NCBI GenBank assembly: GCA_030147925.1
Contig: JASBUK010000095.1
Location: forward strand, 30,953 to 94,952
Length of the DNA: 64,000 bases
Reading direction: 5' to 3'
DNA from: Trueperaceae bacterium
Lineage (GTDB): Bacteria; Deinococcota; Deinococci; Deinococcales; Trueperaceae
The stretch's first letter is position 1, and each line of letters starts with the position of its first letter. Position numbers and translations under genes: made by a program. This document shows, piece by piece, positions 9,144 through 17,447 of the stretch. The notes beneath the pieces were generated by a model. It did not search any database. It had not been told where the DNA came from and saw nothing but the letters and a program-made list of their open reading frames with translations.

Positions 9144-11084
9144 ATGGACACCAAGACAAACCCCAACTCGGCAGACAAAGCCTCTACGGTAAACACATAT
9201 TATGCGACCACACCAATCTTTTATGTGAATGCCGAGCCGCATATCGGTCACGCCTACACCACCACCTTAGTAGACGTGGTGACGCGTTTTCACCGCCTTA
9301 AAGGCGACGATACCTTTTTCTTGACGGGCACGGACGAGCACGGCGAGCGCATCTATCAGGTGGCGATGTCGAAGGGACAAACGCCTCAAGAATACACAGA
9401 TGAAATCGCAGGCAAATTCCGCGCCATCTGGGATAGCTTGGACATCCGCTACGACGAATTCATCCGCACGACCGAGGCGCGGCATAAAGAGGTCGTGCGC
9501 CATATTCTGCAGCGGGTGTACGACCGAGGCGACATCATCTTCGGCGAGTACGGTGGGCTCTACTGCACGGGCTGCGAGCGCTACTATACGGAGAAAGAGC
9601 TCGTGGGCGGACGCTGTCCGCAGCACGACATCAAGCTCGAGTACCGAAGCGAAGAGAACTACTTCTTCCGCATGGAGAAGTACCGCACCTGGCTCCGCGA
9701 GACTATTGAGGACAACCCTGACTTCATCCGCCCTGAGCGCTACCGCAACGAAGTCTTGGCTATGTTGCGCGAACCAATTGGCGACCTCTCGATCAGCCGC
9801 CCCAGAGAGCGAGTACCTTGGGGCATTCCTCTACCCTGGGACGATAAGCATGTTACCTATGTCTGGTTCGACGCGCTGATTAACTACTACTCCGCGTTGG
9901 AGAGTCGAGGCTTAACCGAGCGCTACTGGCCGCATGTAAACCACTTCATCGGTAAAGACATCGTCAAGCCGCACGGCGTCTTCTGGCCCACTATGCTCAA
10001 GGCCGCCGGGCTGCCTATCTACCAGCATTTGAATGTCCATGGTTACTGGCTTACCGACAGCGGCAAGATGAGCAAATCAAAAGGCAATGTCATCAAACCG
10101 CTCGAGCTCAAAGACAAATACGGTAATGACGCCTTTAGGTACTACCTGCTAAGAGACATGAGCTTTGGCTTAGACGCCAACTTTAGCGAGGTGGGTTTGG
10201 CCGAGCGCAACAACAGCGACCTGGCTAATGACCTGGGTAACCTGCTAAACCGCACGCTGGGCATGCTGGGTAAATACCGCCAGGGCATAGTGCCGGCAGC
10301 GGCTGAGCTGACAAGCACCGACCTTGAACTGAAAGCAGCGTTCAATACGTTACCCCAAGAGATTGTGCGGCTTTTTGACAATCTGCAATTTGACCGGGCG
10401 ATTGAGAAAGTTTTAGAAGCCGTCCGCAAAGCCAATAAATACATTGCCGACACCCAACCCTGGGTACTGGCCAAGGACGAGCAGCAAGCCAGCAGGCTTA
10501 ACACGGTGCTTTATAACTGCATAGAGGCTTTGCGCTGCGCTTCGATTATGCTCGAGCCCATCATCCCGCAAAAAGCGCAGGAATTGCGTCTTCAACTTGG
10601 TTTAGGTAACAGAAACTACACCCTGGCCGACGCTGCGCAGTGGGGGCTGACACCGGCTGAGACCCAAACCCAGAGCGGTGAGCCGCTCTTCCCCCGGGTG
10701 GATTTAGCGGCGTTGCAACAGGCCATAGAAGTCGGTGAAGAAGCGCTAAAACACAAAGCAGAAGTAAGCATTGACGACTTCGCCAAACTGGAGTTTCGCG
10801 TGGCCGAAGTCACTAAGGCCCAGACACACCCCAAAGCCGACAAACTCCTGGTTCTTACGGTCAAAGTCGGCCCCGAAAAGCGCACCATCGTCTCGGGCAT
10901 CAAGCAGTGGTACCAGCCCGAGGAAATGGTGGGTAAGAAGCTGGTGATTGTCGCCAACCTGAAACCCGTGAAACTGCGCGGCATCCTCTCCGAGGGTATG
11001 ATTTTGGCCGCCGAGGATAAAGACGGCAACTTAAGCGTAACCACCCTGGACCGGGATTTGGCCAGCGGCAGCGAAGTTCGTTAG
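9144..11084 (+). CDS. metG: Methionyl-tRNA synthetase with C-terminal OB-fold domain
   Basis: Charges elongator and initiator tRNA-Met. Class I signature EPHIGHAYTT (residues 31-40) and KMSKS loop (GKMSKSKGNVI, near residue 312) are intact. One zinc knuckle is seen (CTGC...RCPQH, about residues 141-160). Residues 535-646 form a Trbp111-like tRNA-binding and dimerisation domain (DFAKLEFRVAEVTKAQTHP). SD GGAGG lies 6 nt before ATG 9144. It is preceded by the attenuator described above. Base use is uneven: about 9240-10020 has clearly more C/G-ending codons (CGC, GAC, ATC, ACC) than the first 90 bases or the last kilobase, which suggests a recombined segment from a higher-GC relative. The gene ends at a bidirectional terminator. 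Confidence 0.97.
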   Translation: MDTKTNPNSADKASTVNTYYATTPIFYVNAEPHIGHAYTTTLVDVVTRFHRLKGDDTFFLTGTDEHGERIYQVAMSKGQTPQEYTDEIAGKFRAIWDSLDIRYDEFIRTTEARHKEVVRHILQRVYDRGDIIFGEYGGLYCTGCERYYTEKELVGGRCPQHDIKLEYRSEENYFFRMEKYRTWLRETIEDNPDFIRPERYRNEVLAMLREPIGDLSISRPRERVPWGIPLPWDDKHVTYVWFDALINYYSALESRGLTERYWPHVNHFIGKDIVKPHGVFWPTMLKAAGLPIYQHLNVHGYWLTDSGKMSKSKGNVIKPLELKDKYGNDAFRYYLLRDMSFGLDANFSEVGLAERNNSDLANDLGNLLNRTLGMLGKYRQGIVPAAAELTSTDLELKAAFNTLPQEIVRLFDNLQFDRAIEKVLEAVRKANKYIADTQPWVLAKDEQQASRLNTVLYNCIEALRCASIMLEPIIPQKAQELRLQLGLGNRNYTLADAAQWGLTPAETQTQSGEPLFPRVDLAALQQAIEVGEEALKHKAEVSIDDFAKLEFRVAEVTKAQTHPKADKLLVLTVKVGPEKRTIVSGIKQWYQPEEMVGKKLVIVANLKPVKLRGILSEGMILAAEDKDGNLSVTTLDRDLASGSEVR

Positions 11085-11090
11085 GTCTAA

Positions 11091-11117
11091 AAAACCCCCG
11101 ATCTTCTCGGGGGTTTT
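11091..11117. terminator. Bidirectional terminator between metG and tRNA-Asn
   Basis: AAAACCCCCGA and TCGGGGGTTTT (11091-11101 and 11107-11117) form an 11-bp stem with a 5-nt loop and A/T tracts on both sides, so it can end metG on the plus strand and tRNA-Asn on the minus strand. Confidence 0.88.
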
Positions 11118-11120
11118 AAT

Positions 11121-11195
11121 TGGCTCCGCGACTTGGATTCGAACCAAGGACCGATCGGTTAACAGCCGATTGCTCTACCGCTGAGCTATCGCGGA
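11121..11195 (-). tRNA. tRNA-Asn (anticodon GTT)
   Basis: A 75-nt cloverleaf including encoded CCA. Acceptor arm TCCGCGA (11195-11189) pairs with TCGCGGA (11131-11125); discriminator G; anticodon loop CTGTTAACC reads GTT; the T-arm has GGTTCGAATCC. It is flanked by its own promoter (11224-11252) and the shared terminator. Confidence 0.97.
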
Positions 11196-11223
11196 ATAAA
11201 CGCCTCTCAATGAGGCGAAAGCT

Positions 11224-11252
11224 AGTCTAACAAAGCTGCTTGAGTTTGACAA
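11224..11252 (-). promoter_or_regulatory. Promoter of tRNA-Asn
   Basis: Read on the minus strand: TTGTCA (11252-11247), exactly 17 bp, then TAGACT (11229-11224). A small GAGGCG/CGCCTC stem lies in the leader just before the mature tRNA. Confidence 0.65.
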
Positions 11253-11569
11253 GTCTTATTCAGCGCCAATTTATACCAAATCAATCTAAAGGTGTCGTAG
11301 TTTGAATCATCTAAGGATACGCTCTCGCGGGCGGTTTTAATGTCACCTTGGTATTACTCCAGCCACCAGCCTATGTCACTTTATCTTAAAAAGGTTTTAG
11401 GACAACACCATAAAGCTTCCGGTAAAGCAGATACCGGGATGTACAATCTAAACTGTGAAGACTAGTTTTGTAAGTAGTGTTCTGCATTTGAGAATCTATT
11501 TGCTCTGGGTGCGCGGGGGCTCGAGCCATTCTAAAGAGCCAGGTGCAACTTTCGCGCTTTTCGCGCTGA
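11253..11569. other. Intergenic region without a recognised gene
   Basis: About 320 bp between the tRNA-Asn promoter and the SD of plsY. It holds one GCTCGAGC octamer (around 11520) and an AT-rich stretch, but I see no convincing reading frame, terminator or structured RNA. The plsY promoter must lie here; no clear -35/-10 pair stands out. Confidence 0.5.
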
Positions 11570-11582
11570 GGAGAAACATATT

Positions 11583-12179
11583 GTGACGACATTCGTTCTC
11601 ATCCTCTCTTTTATCCTCGGCTATCTGCTGGGCAGCGTGCCCACCGGCCTGTTGGTAGCCAAGGCGCGAGGGGTAGATATTCAAAAAGCTGGCTCGGGCA
11701 ATATCGGGGCTACCAACGTACTGCGCTCGGTGGGTCTGATACCGGCCTTGGTAGTAGTGATTGCCGACCCGGTAAAAGGCATGTTAGCCGTACTTATTCC
11801 TACAATGCTAAACGTCAGCCCCTGGGGTATTGCCTTAGCAGGTTTGGCCGCAGTACTGGGCAATAACTTCAACATTTTTCTAGGGTTTAAAGGCGGTAAG
11901 GGCATCGCCACCAGCCTGGGTGTTTTTTTGCTTATCTCACCACTGGTGACCGTAGCCGCCGCTGCAATTGGCATCTTTACTATCGCCATAGGCCGCTATG
12001 TTTCACTGGGTTCACTCGTGGGGCTTTTTAGCACACCGCTGCTGCTGTTAATGGGCAGTTATAGCCCAGCAGCACTCTTTTTAGCTATCGCCCTGGCAGC
12101 TTTGGCCATCATACGTCACCGCAGCAACATCATTCGTTTGGCTCAGGGCGATGAAAGGCGCCTGGGCATGAAGTCGTAA
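11583..12179 (+). CDS. plsY: Acyl-phosphate:glycerol-3-phosphate acyltransferase
   Basis: Integral membrane enzyme that transfers an acyl group from acyl-phosphate to glycerol-3-phosphate, the first step of phospholipid synthesis. The 198-residue protein has the three PlsY loops: LGSVPTG (residues 16-22), GSGNIGATNVLR (37-48) and GFKGGKGIATSLG (near 100), between five to seven hydrophobic helices. The start is GTG 11583 with GAGGAG 9 nt upstream. The bshB1 gene follows after 19 bp in the same direction, so they probably share a transcript. The partner PlsX is not in this window. Confidence 0.96.
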   Translation: MTTFVLILSFILGYLLGSVPTGLLVAKARGVDIQKAGSGNIGATNVLRSVGLIPALVVVIADPVKGMLAVLIPTMLNVSPWGIALAGLAAVLGNNFNIFLGFKGGKGIATSLGVFLLISPLVTVAAAAIGIFTIAIGRYVSLGSLVGLFSTPLLLLMGSYSPAALFLAIALAALAIIRHRSNIIRLAQGDERRLGMKS

Positions 12180-12198
12180 GCCAAGGAGGCAAATGCAA

Positions 12199-12873
12199 AT
12201 GCTTGATTTTCTGGTTATCAGCCCTCATCCAGACGATGCCGAACTGGGTATGGGCGGCAGCCTTGCCAGGGCCAAGGCCGAAGGGCGCAGCACCGGCATC
12301 ATAGACTTAACTCGTGGCGAGGCCGCCACTAAGGGCACGCCGGAAATACGTGAGCAAGAGGCGAAAGCCGCTTCACAAATCCTGGGATTGGATCTGCGCT
12401 TAAACCTAGGCTGGCCCGATTCAAGGATAATGGACAGCGAAGACCGGCGTTTGCAGCTCGCCCATCACCTGCGCGAACTTAAACCCCGGGTCATCGTCGC
12501 GCCACATTTTAATGACCGGCATCCCGATCATGTGGCCGCAGCGCACATCATTCCGGCAGCGCTGCATTTAGCTGGTCTTAAGAACAGTCCTCTAAGCGGT
12601 ACGCCTTTTAAGCCCGAAAACTTCTTTTACTATATGGGTAACGGCCCCTTTGAAGCTTCTTTGGTAATCGACACCAGCGACTATATCGATATCTGGGAAG
12701 CGGCCATACGCTGCTATGACAGCCAGTTTACCGGCGAGGCCGCTTCGGAAACGGTCACCCCGGACATTTATCTGCGCCGCCGGGGACGCGCGGCTTACTG
12801 GGGCACCTTTATTGGTGCCAAATACGGCGAACCCCTGTGGTCGCCAAGGCCGGTGGCCTATACGCCCTTTTAG
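12199..12873 (+). CDS. bshB1: Bacillithiol biosynthesis deacetylase
   Basis: Zinc-dependent LmbE-type deacetylase that removes the acetyl group from GlcNAc-malate in bacillithiol synthesis, giving the cell its low-molecular-weight thiol. The zinc/catalytic motif SPHPDDAELGMGG is at residues 8-20 and a second metal ligand lies in RHPDHVAA near residue 110. The start chosen is the second ATG (12199): AGGAGG is 9 nt upstream of it but only 3 nt from the ATG at 12193, and the protein then starts MLDFLVISPHPDD as in the family. Bacillithiol is used in Firmicutes and Deinococcus, which agrees with the proposed host. LmbE paralogues with other substrates exist, so function is likely, not certain. 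Confidence 0.9.
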   Translation: MLDFLVISPHPDDAELGMGGSLARAKAEGRSTGIIDLTRGEAATKGTPEIREQEAKAASQILGLDLRLNLGWPDSRIMDSEDRRLQLAHHLRELKPRVIVAPHFNDRHPDHVAAAHIIPAALHLAGLKNSPLSGTPFKPENFFYYMGNGPFEASLVIDTSDYIDIWEAAIRCYDSQFTGEAASETVTPDIYLRRRGRAAYWGTFIGAKYGEPLWSPRPVAYTPF

Positions 12874-12900
12874 CGCTTCTTAGCCCTGTATCGTAAGCGG

Positions 12901-15060
12901 CTAAACCGCCTGGACCTCTCGCTTGGCCGCCTGCTCCGCCTGGATCGCGGTTAAGGCAATGGTAAAGACGATATCTTCGACCAAAGCACCTCGGGATAAG
13001 TCGTTGACTGGTTTGCGCAAGCCTTGCAGCATAGGGCCGACGCTGATAACGTCCGCGCTGCGCTGTACGGCTTTGTAGGTAGTGTTACCGGTGTTTAGGT
13101 CGGGGAAGATAAAGACCGTGGCGCGACCCGCCACTTTGCTGTCAGGCGCCTTGCTGCGGGCCACGTCTTTGATGGCGGCAGCGTCATATTGCAACGGCCC
13201 ATCAATCAGCAAATCAGGGCGGCGTTGCTGGGCGATACGGGTAGCTTTTATGACTTTCTCGACATCGCTGCCGCTCCCCGAGCTACCGGTGCTATAGCTG
13301 AGCATGGCCACGCGCGGCGGAATGCCAAAGGCTGCAGCCGAGTCCGCGCTTTGCAGAGCAATATCCGCCAGTTCTTCCGCCGTTGGGTCGGGGTTGACGG
13401 CACAATCGCCATAAACCAGCACCTGCTCGGGCAGCAGCATGAAAAAGATTGATGAGACGATGTTGATGCCCGGTGCCGTCTTGATAAGCTGCAAGGCCGG
13501 ACGGATAGTATTGGCCGTAGTATGCACCGCCCCCGAAACCAGGCCGTCAACATCCCCCTGTTGCAGCATCATAGTGCCCAGAACCACGTTGTCTTGCAGC
13601 GCTTCTTCGGCGGCGGGAGGGATAAGGCCTTTGTGCTTACGCAGTTCGACCATGGGATCAATGTATTTGGCCAGCACATCCGCCGGATTGATTATCTCAA
13701 TACCCGGGGGAATTTCCACGCCATTTTGCGCCGCGACCTTATGAATACGCTTGGGCTCACCGAGCAGCACGCAACGGGCAATACCGCGCTCTTGGCAAAT
13801 AGCCGCGGCTTTGATGGTGCGGGGTTCGTCACCCTCAGGCAAAACAATGCGTTTATTGGCCCGATGTGCCCGCTCCACTAAATAGTAACGAAATGCCGGA
13901 GGGCTTAAGCGCGGCTCGGCGGTGCGGCTGCGCAGCTTATCCGCCCAGGTAATATCAATATGCGCGGCAACAGCCCGCACCACCATTTCAATACGCTCCT
14001 TGTCGTCAAGGGGAACTTCTAGGTTGGTGCGTGGCACGTTCAACACCGATTGCAGGCTGCTATAAGGTACCGACAGTACCGGCAGACCTGTCTCCAGACC
14101 CTGACGGCACAGTTCCAGGACATTAGGATTTGGCTTTAGGTCGCCGGTGAGCAACAAAGCGGCAATATGCGTACCGCTTAGCGCCGCCATCGAAGCAGCC
14201 AAAAGCACATCGTTGCGGTCACCAGGAGCAATCACCAAAGCGCCGGGGCGGAGTTTGTCGCTTAAAGTTTCTAAAGAGCTTGCTGCTAAAGCCACGTGGG
14301 TAATGCGGCGGTCCAAATGCCCCTCAAATAATATCTTGGCTCTTGTAGAACGCTGGATATCCAGCACGCGGGGCTCGAGCAAATCCCGCTGCCAAGGAAT
14401 CGAACCTAGCAGTTTGAATTTGCCGTTTTTAAACAGCGGAGCTTCCGACCACTGCTGCACTTCCTGCTGCCTGCTTTCACTAGAGCTTTCTAGGGTAAAG
14501 TCCAGACGGATACGCCCGGCCTGGTCAACAGGAGCACCCACCTGATTGAGAATCACCCCCAGAATGCGCTCATGGGTAATCCCGCCAAAATCCTGAGCGG
14601 TCAGCTCGAGCACATCAGCAAGCTGCTCGGGCGTATTCTTACCGGCTGTCGCCACAAAGATGATATTGGCGTCTAAGCTCTTGGCAATATCGGCATTGAT
14701 GCGCGCGGCATAGGGAATTTCGCGGGTGGCCACCAAACCTTCCACGATGACGATGTCAACACCCTCTGCCGCCTGCTGATAACGGGCTATAACTTCTTCT
14801 AAGAGCTGATCTTCCCGGCCTTGCCCAAAAAGTTCCTCGGCGTGGGTCAGGGCAATGGGCACAGGCGGAGTTAAGCTGGAAATCATTTCCACCAAACGCG
14901 TCGAACGCTCCGGCCCTTTATCCGAGCGGTGCATTTGAGCGATGGGCTTGCAAAAGCCCACCGGGATGCCGCGTCTATCAAGCGCCCTCACCAAACCCAC
15001 GGCCACTGATGTCAAGCCTACACCCTGTCCGGTCGGGACTACCAAAATTGCCTGCGCCAA
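12901..15060 (-). CDS. pta: Phosphate acetyltransferase, long form
   Basis: Interconverts acetyl-CoA and acetyl phosphate. At 719 residues it is the long, three-domain form: an N-terminal P-loop-like domain (VVPTGQGVGLTSVAVGLVRA, residues 7-26), a DRTGG-type regulatory domain in the middle (about 215-340), and the C-terminal catalytic PTA domain from about residue 390 (NKRIVLPEGDEPRTIKAA, then GLVSGAVHTTANTIRPALQ and the NPDPTAEELADIA block). It converges on bshB1. No ackA is in the window. With aceA and aceB 30 kb away it belongs to acetate metabolism. The SD (AGGAGCAAATC) precedes ATG 15060. Confidence 0.96.
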   Translation of the reverse strand: MAQAILVVPTGQGVGLTSVAVGLVRALDRRGIPVGFCKPIAQMHRSDKGPERSTRLVEMISSLTPPVPIALTHAEELFGQGREDQLLEEVIARYQQAAEGVDIVIVEGLVATREIPYAARINADIAKSLDANIIFVATAGKNTPEQLADVLELTAQDFGGITHERILGVILNQVGAPVDQAGRIRLDFTLESSSESRQQEVQQWSEAPLFKNGKFKLLGSIPWQRDLLEPRVLDIQRSTRAKILFEGHLDRRITHVALAASSLETLSDKLRPGALVIAPGDRNDVLLAASMAALSGTHIAALLLTGDLKPNPNVLELCRQGLETGLPVLSVPYSSLQSVLNVPRTNLEVPLDDKERIEMVVRAVAAHIDITWADKLRSRTAEPRLSPPAFRYYLVERAHRANKRIVLPEGDEPRTIKAAAICQERGIARCVLLGEPKRIHKVAAQNGVEIPPGIEIINPADVLAKYIDPMVELRKHKGLIPPAAEEALQDNVVLGTMMLQQGDVDGLVSGAVHTTANTIRPALQLIKTAPGINIVSSIFFMLLPEQVLVYGDCAVNPDPTAEELADIALQSADSAAAFGIPPRVAMLSYSTGSSGSGSDVEKVIKATRIAQQRRPDLLIDGPLQYDAAAIKDVARSKAPDSKVAGRATVFIFPDLNTGNTTYKAVQRSADVISVGPMLQGLRKPVNDLSRGALVEDIVFTIALTAIQAEQAAKREVQAV

Positions 15061-15373
15061 GATTTGCTCCTCCTTAACACTTAAAAGCTGGCTTTAAAAG
15101 ATCACGTTATTTGAGGGGCTTTCACCCTTGCCTAAAAGACATAGATTCAGCCAATTTATACATATCTAGCGTAGTACAAACATTCACACCCTATAAGCTG
15201 AATCTGCTTAATTCTCTAATTTTGAAAACTCCCATTTGCTTCTTTTCATTACACTCGCATTAAAAATGCCTCAACCCCTGCAGCTTTTTAACAGAATCAG
15301 CATCACCTCACCACAACATTTCATCATAGCGAAGCCGCCAAAGGACAAATGCCCTAGCGACGTTGGCAAAAAC
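15061..15373. other. Intergenic region without a recognised gene
   Basis: About 310 bp between the pta start and the PPK2 stop. It is AT-rich and must contain the minus-strand promoter of pta. I see no good frame, hairpin or repeat in it. Confidence 0.5.
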
Positions 15374-16228
15374 TCAATCGGGAATGCTGATTTGCGATAA
15401 ATCTAAGTCCACGCTGGGATAGCTTAAGTCCATAGCCTCTAAAGCTCCTACAATCACTTTGGCTACGACCACATCCCGGTACCACTTTTTATTGGCCGGG
15501 ATGACATACCAGGGGACGTCAGGGCTCGAGCAAAGCTGCAATACATCTTCGTAGGCTTCAATGTAGTCATCCCAGCGTTGACGCTCTTTTAGATCCGCTA
15601 GGTTAAATTTCCAGTTCTTATTGGGATTTTTCAAACGGGCTTCCAAGCGCTCTTTTTGCTCGTCCCTGCTGATACTCAAGTGAATCTTAAGCACCTTAGT
15701 CCCGCTACTGTCAAGCAGTGATTCAAAAGCGTTTATCTGCTCAAAACGTGCCTGCCACACCGGCTCGGGAACCAGTTTGTGCACGCGCGCCACCAAGACA
15801 TCCTCGTAGTGCGAACGGTTAAAAATACCAATCATGCCTTTACGCGGCGCAGCCTTATGAATACGCCATAAAAAATCGTGGGCAAGCTCTTCTTCAGTGG
15901 GTTTCTTGAAGCTGCTCACCAGCACGCCCTGCGGATTTACACCGGACATCACCCGGCGAATAGTGCCATCCTTACCACCGGCATCCAACGCCTGAAAAAC
16001 AACCAGCAGAGCACGGCTCCCGTCGGCGTAAAGGAGGTTTTGCAAGCGAGTCATGCGCCTGATAAGCCCGCGCAACTCCGCTCTAGCAGCCTTGCGTCCA
16101 GAATCTCCCGAAGGATAATCCCCGGTATCGGCAGCATCAAAATTGCGAAGATTAAAGTAAGTACCGGGCGCAACGCGATAGGCCTCGGTATTGATGCTAC
16201 GCTTTTTGTTCTTATTGTTCTTGCTCAT
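15374..16228 (-). CDS. ppk2: Polyphosphate kinase 2 family protein
   Basis: Soluble enzyme that uses polyphosphate to phosphorylate nucleotides. The 284-residue protein has the PPK2 Walker A (FQALDAGGKDGTIRRVMSGV, about residues 60-80), the Walker B-like FNRSHYEDVLVARVH (about 135-150), and a lid region with SRDEQKERLEARL. The length and motifs are like class III PPK2 of Deinococcus and Meiothermus, which can phosphorylate both AMP and ADP; this class assignment is inferred. The start is ATG 16228 because GAGGG lies 7 nt upstream; in-frame GTG 16231 and TTG 16234 are too close to it. It ends with a C-terminal LSYPSVDLDLSQ tail. Confidence 0.93.
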   Translation of the reverse strand: MSKNNKNKKRSINTEAYRVAPGTYFNLRNFDAADTGDYPSGDSGRKAARAELRGLIRRMTRLQNLLYADGSRALLVVFQALDAGGKDGTIRRVMSGVNPQGVLVSSFKKPTEEELAHDFLWRIHKAAPRKGMIGIFNRSHYEDVLVARVHKLVPEPVWQARFEQINAFESLLDSSGTKVLKIHLSISRDEQKERLEARLKNPNKNWKFNLADLKERQRWDDYIEAYEDVLQLCSSPDVPWYVIPANKKWYRDVVVAKVIVGALEAMDLSYPSVDLDLSQISIPD

Positions 16229-16253
16229 CACCAAGCCCTCAATTTAAGCCCGA

Positions 16254-16529
16254 CTATTCAAAATCGCCAGCTAAGCCTTGAGCTAAGCTGCCGCGCAACT
16301 TTTCTATTTCGGTGAGTTGCCCGGTTAATTCGTGGTCTATATAGACATGCAGGCCACTCTGATCGGGGTGAGGATCAATTTCATCGTCTCGCTCGACACG
16401 TAAGATGTCACCCTGGGTAGCCGCTTCCGGCAACCAGTGCCGGGGCAAATAAAAGCTGCGGCCATCTTCATGCTTAAGCACAACCCGGTCATCCGCTTCA
16501 AAACCGACGATGGTGTAGCGATCACTCAT
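16254..16529 (-). CDS. DUF3006-like small protein
   Basis: A 91-residue soluble protein. From ATG 16529 it reads MSDRYTIVGFEADDRVVLKH, then a RSFYLPRHWLPEAATQGDIL segment, which resembles the DUF3006 pattern (a small beta barrel with a conserved LP..A..GD motif). The frame can be extended upstream by 15 codons, but that part is Cys/His-rich, unconserved and runs toward the next gene. The function of the family is unknown; some members sit beside metallo-beta-lactamase/ComEC-like proteins. It is 25 bp from ppk2 and likely cotranscribed. Confidence 0.7.
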   Translation of the reverse strand: MSDRYTIVGFEADDRVVLKHEDGRSFYLPRHWLPEAATQGDILRVERDDEIDPHPDQSGLHVYIDHELTGQLTEIEKLRGSLAQGLAGDFE

Positions 16530-16605
16530 AGCCCAGAGCTTAGCAGATAATGGGCAATGACAGGCAAACTGCAACTCGGCCCGGCAATGATTTTCAAAAA
16601 AACAC

Positions 16606-17109
16606 TTACGGTTTTTGCGTGGTAATAACTACACGTATCGTATCCCCCACGCTTATATCTCCATCTGTAACAATGCGCGCGGTGATCCCGCCGTGACCAC
16701 GCATAGCGTTGTAACCGCCCTCGCCAAGATTTTCTTCCATCCGTGAGCAAGGCTGACACAAACCCGTACCTTCAAATAAGACCTGGCCAATATAAAACCG
16801 GCGGTCTTTCAGAGCTAAAAGGTTAATGCCGGAAACCAGCAAATTGCGCCTGAGCCACTGAGGTTTCACTTCCTGATGACCGCTTAACGAAGCGATGGCC
16901 GCTAAGTGTTCGAACTGAATCAAAGTGACCTGACGTTTACTGTTGGGGTCAAAGGACTTGCGCAAGCTACGATGATCACCCTGCAAACCAAGCCCGGCAA
17001 TGGCTTGGGTAGTTTCCACGCTCTGCACCTCGGCGCGCGGGGCGCTTCTTAAACCAATCCAGTCAAGTTTACCTATCTGCGGCAAGTGGTCTAAGAGTTC
17101 TGTAATCAT
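16606..17109 (-). CDS. MOSC-domain sulfurase-like protein
   Basis: A stand-alone MOSC domain protein of 167 residues. MOSC domains carry sulfur or an N-hydroxylated substrate to a molybdenum cofactor, as in YiiM/YuaD. Visible features: an N-terminal beta strand region ending in GLGLQGDHRS (about residue 40), VTLIQFEHLAAIA, the RRNLLVSGINLLAL motif (about 85-100), and the conserved cysteine segment GLCQPCSRMEENL (about 115-127), then GHGGITARIVTDGDISVGD. Length is normal for the family. The partner enzyme is not in this window. Confidence 0.9.
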   Translation of the reverse strand: MITELLDHLPQIGKLDWIGLRSAPRAEVQSVETTQAIAGLGLQGDHRSLRKSFDPNSKRQVTLIQFEHLAAIASLSGHQEVKPQWLRRNLLVSGINLLALKDRRFYIGQVLFEGTGLCQPCSRMEENLGEGGYNAMRGHGGITARIVTDGDISVGDTIRVVITTQKP

Positions 17110-17447
17110 GGGTCAGTTTACTCTAAGCGTCAAAAGCGAAAGGTGTCCCAAATTGTGCATATTGAAACCACCAATTAACGTTGCGGACTTCATAAACCGC
17201 AATACGCAATTTTTGGCACACCGCTTAAAGTCAATGAAGTGAAGACCGTCTAGGTTGTATCCCTTTCCATTAAGGATAAATTCAAAAGCAAAAAGCTCTC
17301 ATATTCTAGTAGCAAATGACGGCTACACTTAGTTTGGCCCTACTTCTGTTGTGAGGACTGTCAAAAGATCTGTGCTGCGGGTTCGGAAGCTTTCGTAGCC
17401 GATGAGGGAGATCGTGATCCGCACATCATGGATGGGAGGGGAATTAG
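17110..17447. other. Intergenic region holding a repeat copy and the cfa promoter
   Basis: About 340 bp. It contains one copy of a dispersed sequence (17138-17188) that also occurs inverted near 47430-47480, and the cfa SD (GGGAGGGG). Overall AT-rich; no other frame is convincing. Confidence 0.5.
17138..17188 (+). repeat. Dispersed repeat family 2, copy 1
   Basis: The stretch with AGGTGTCCCAAATTGTG followed by a TTGAAAC and a TAACGT block matches, with about 37 of 48 bases identical by eye, the reverse complement of about 47430-47480. In that second copy the sequence is fused to the larger repeat family (31222-31420, 57190-57403). Both copies are non-coding. Confidence 0.65.
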
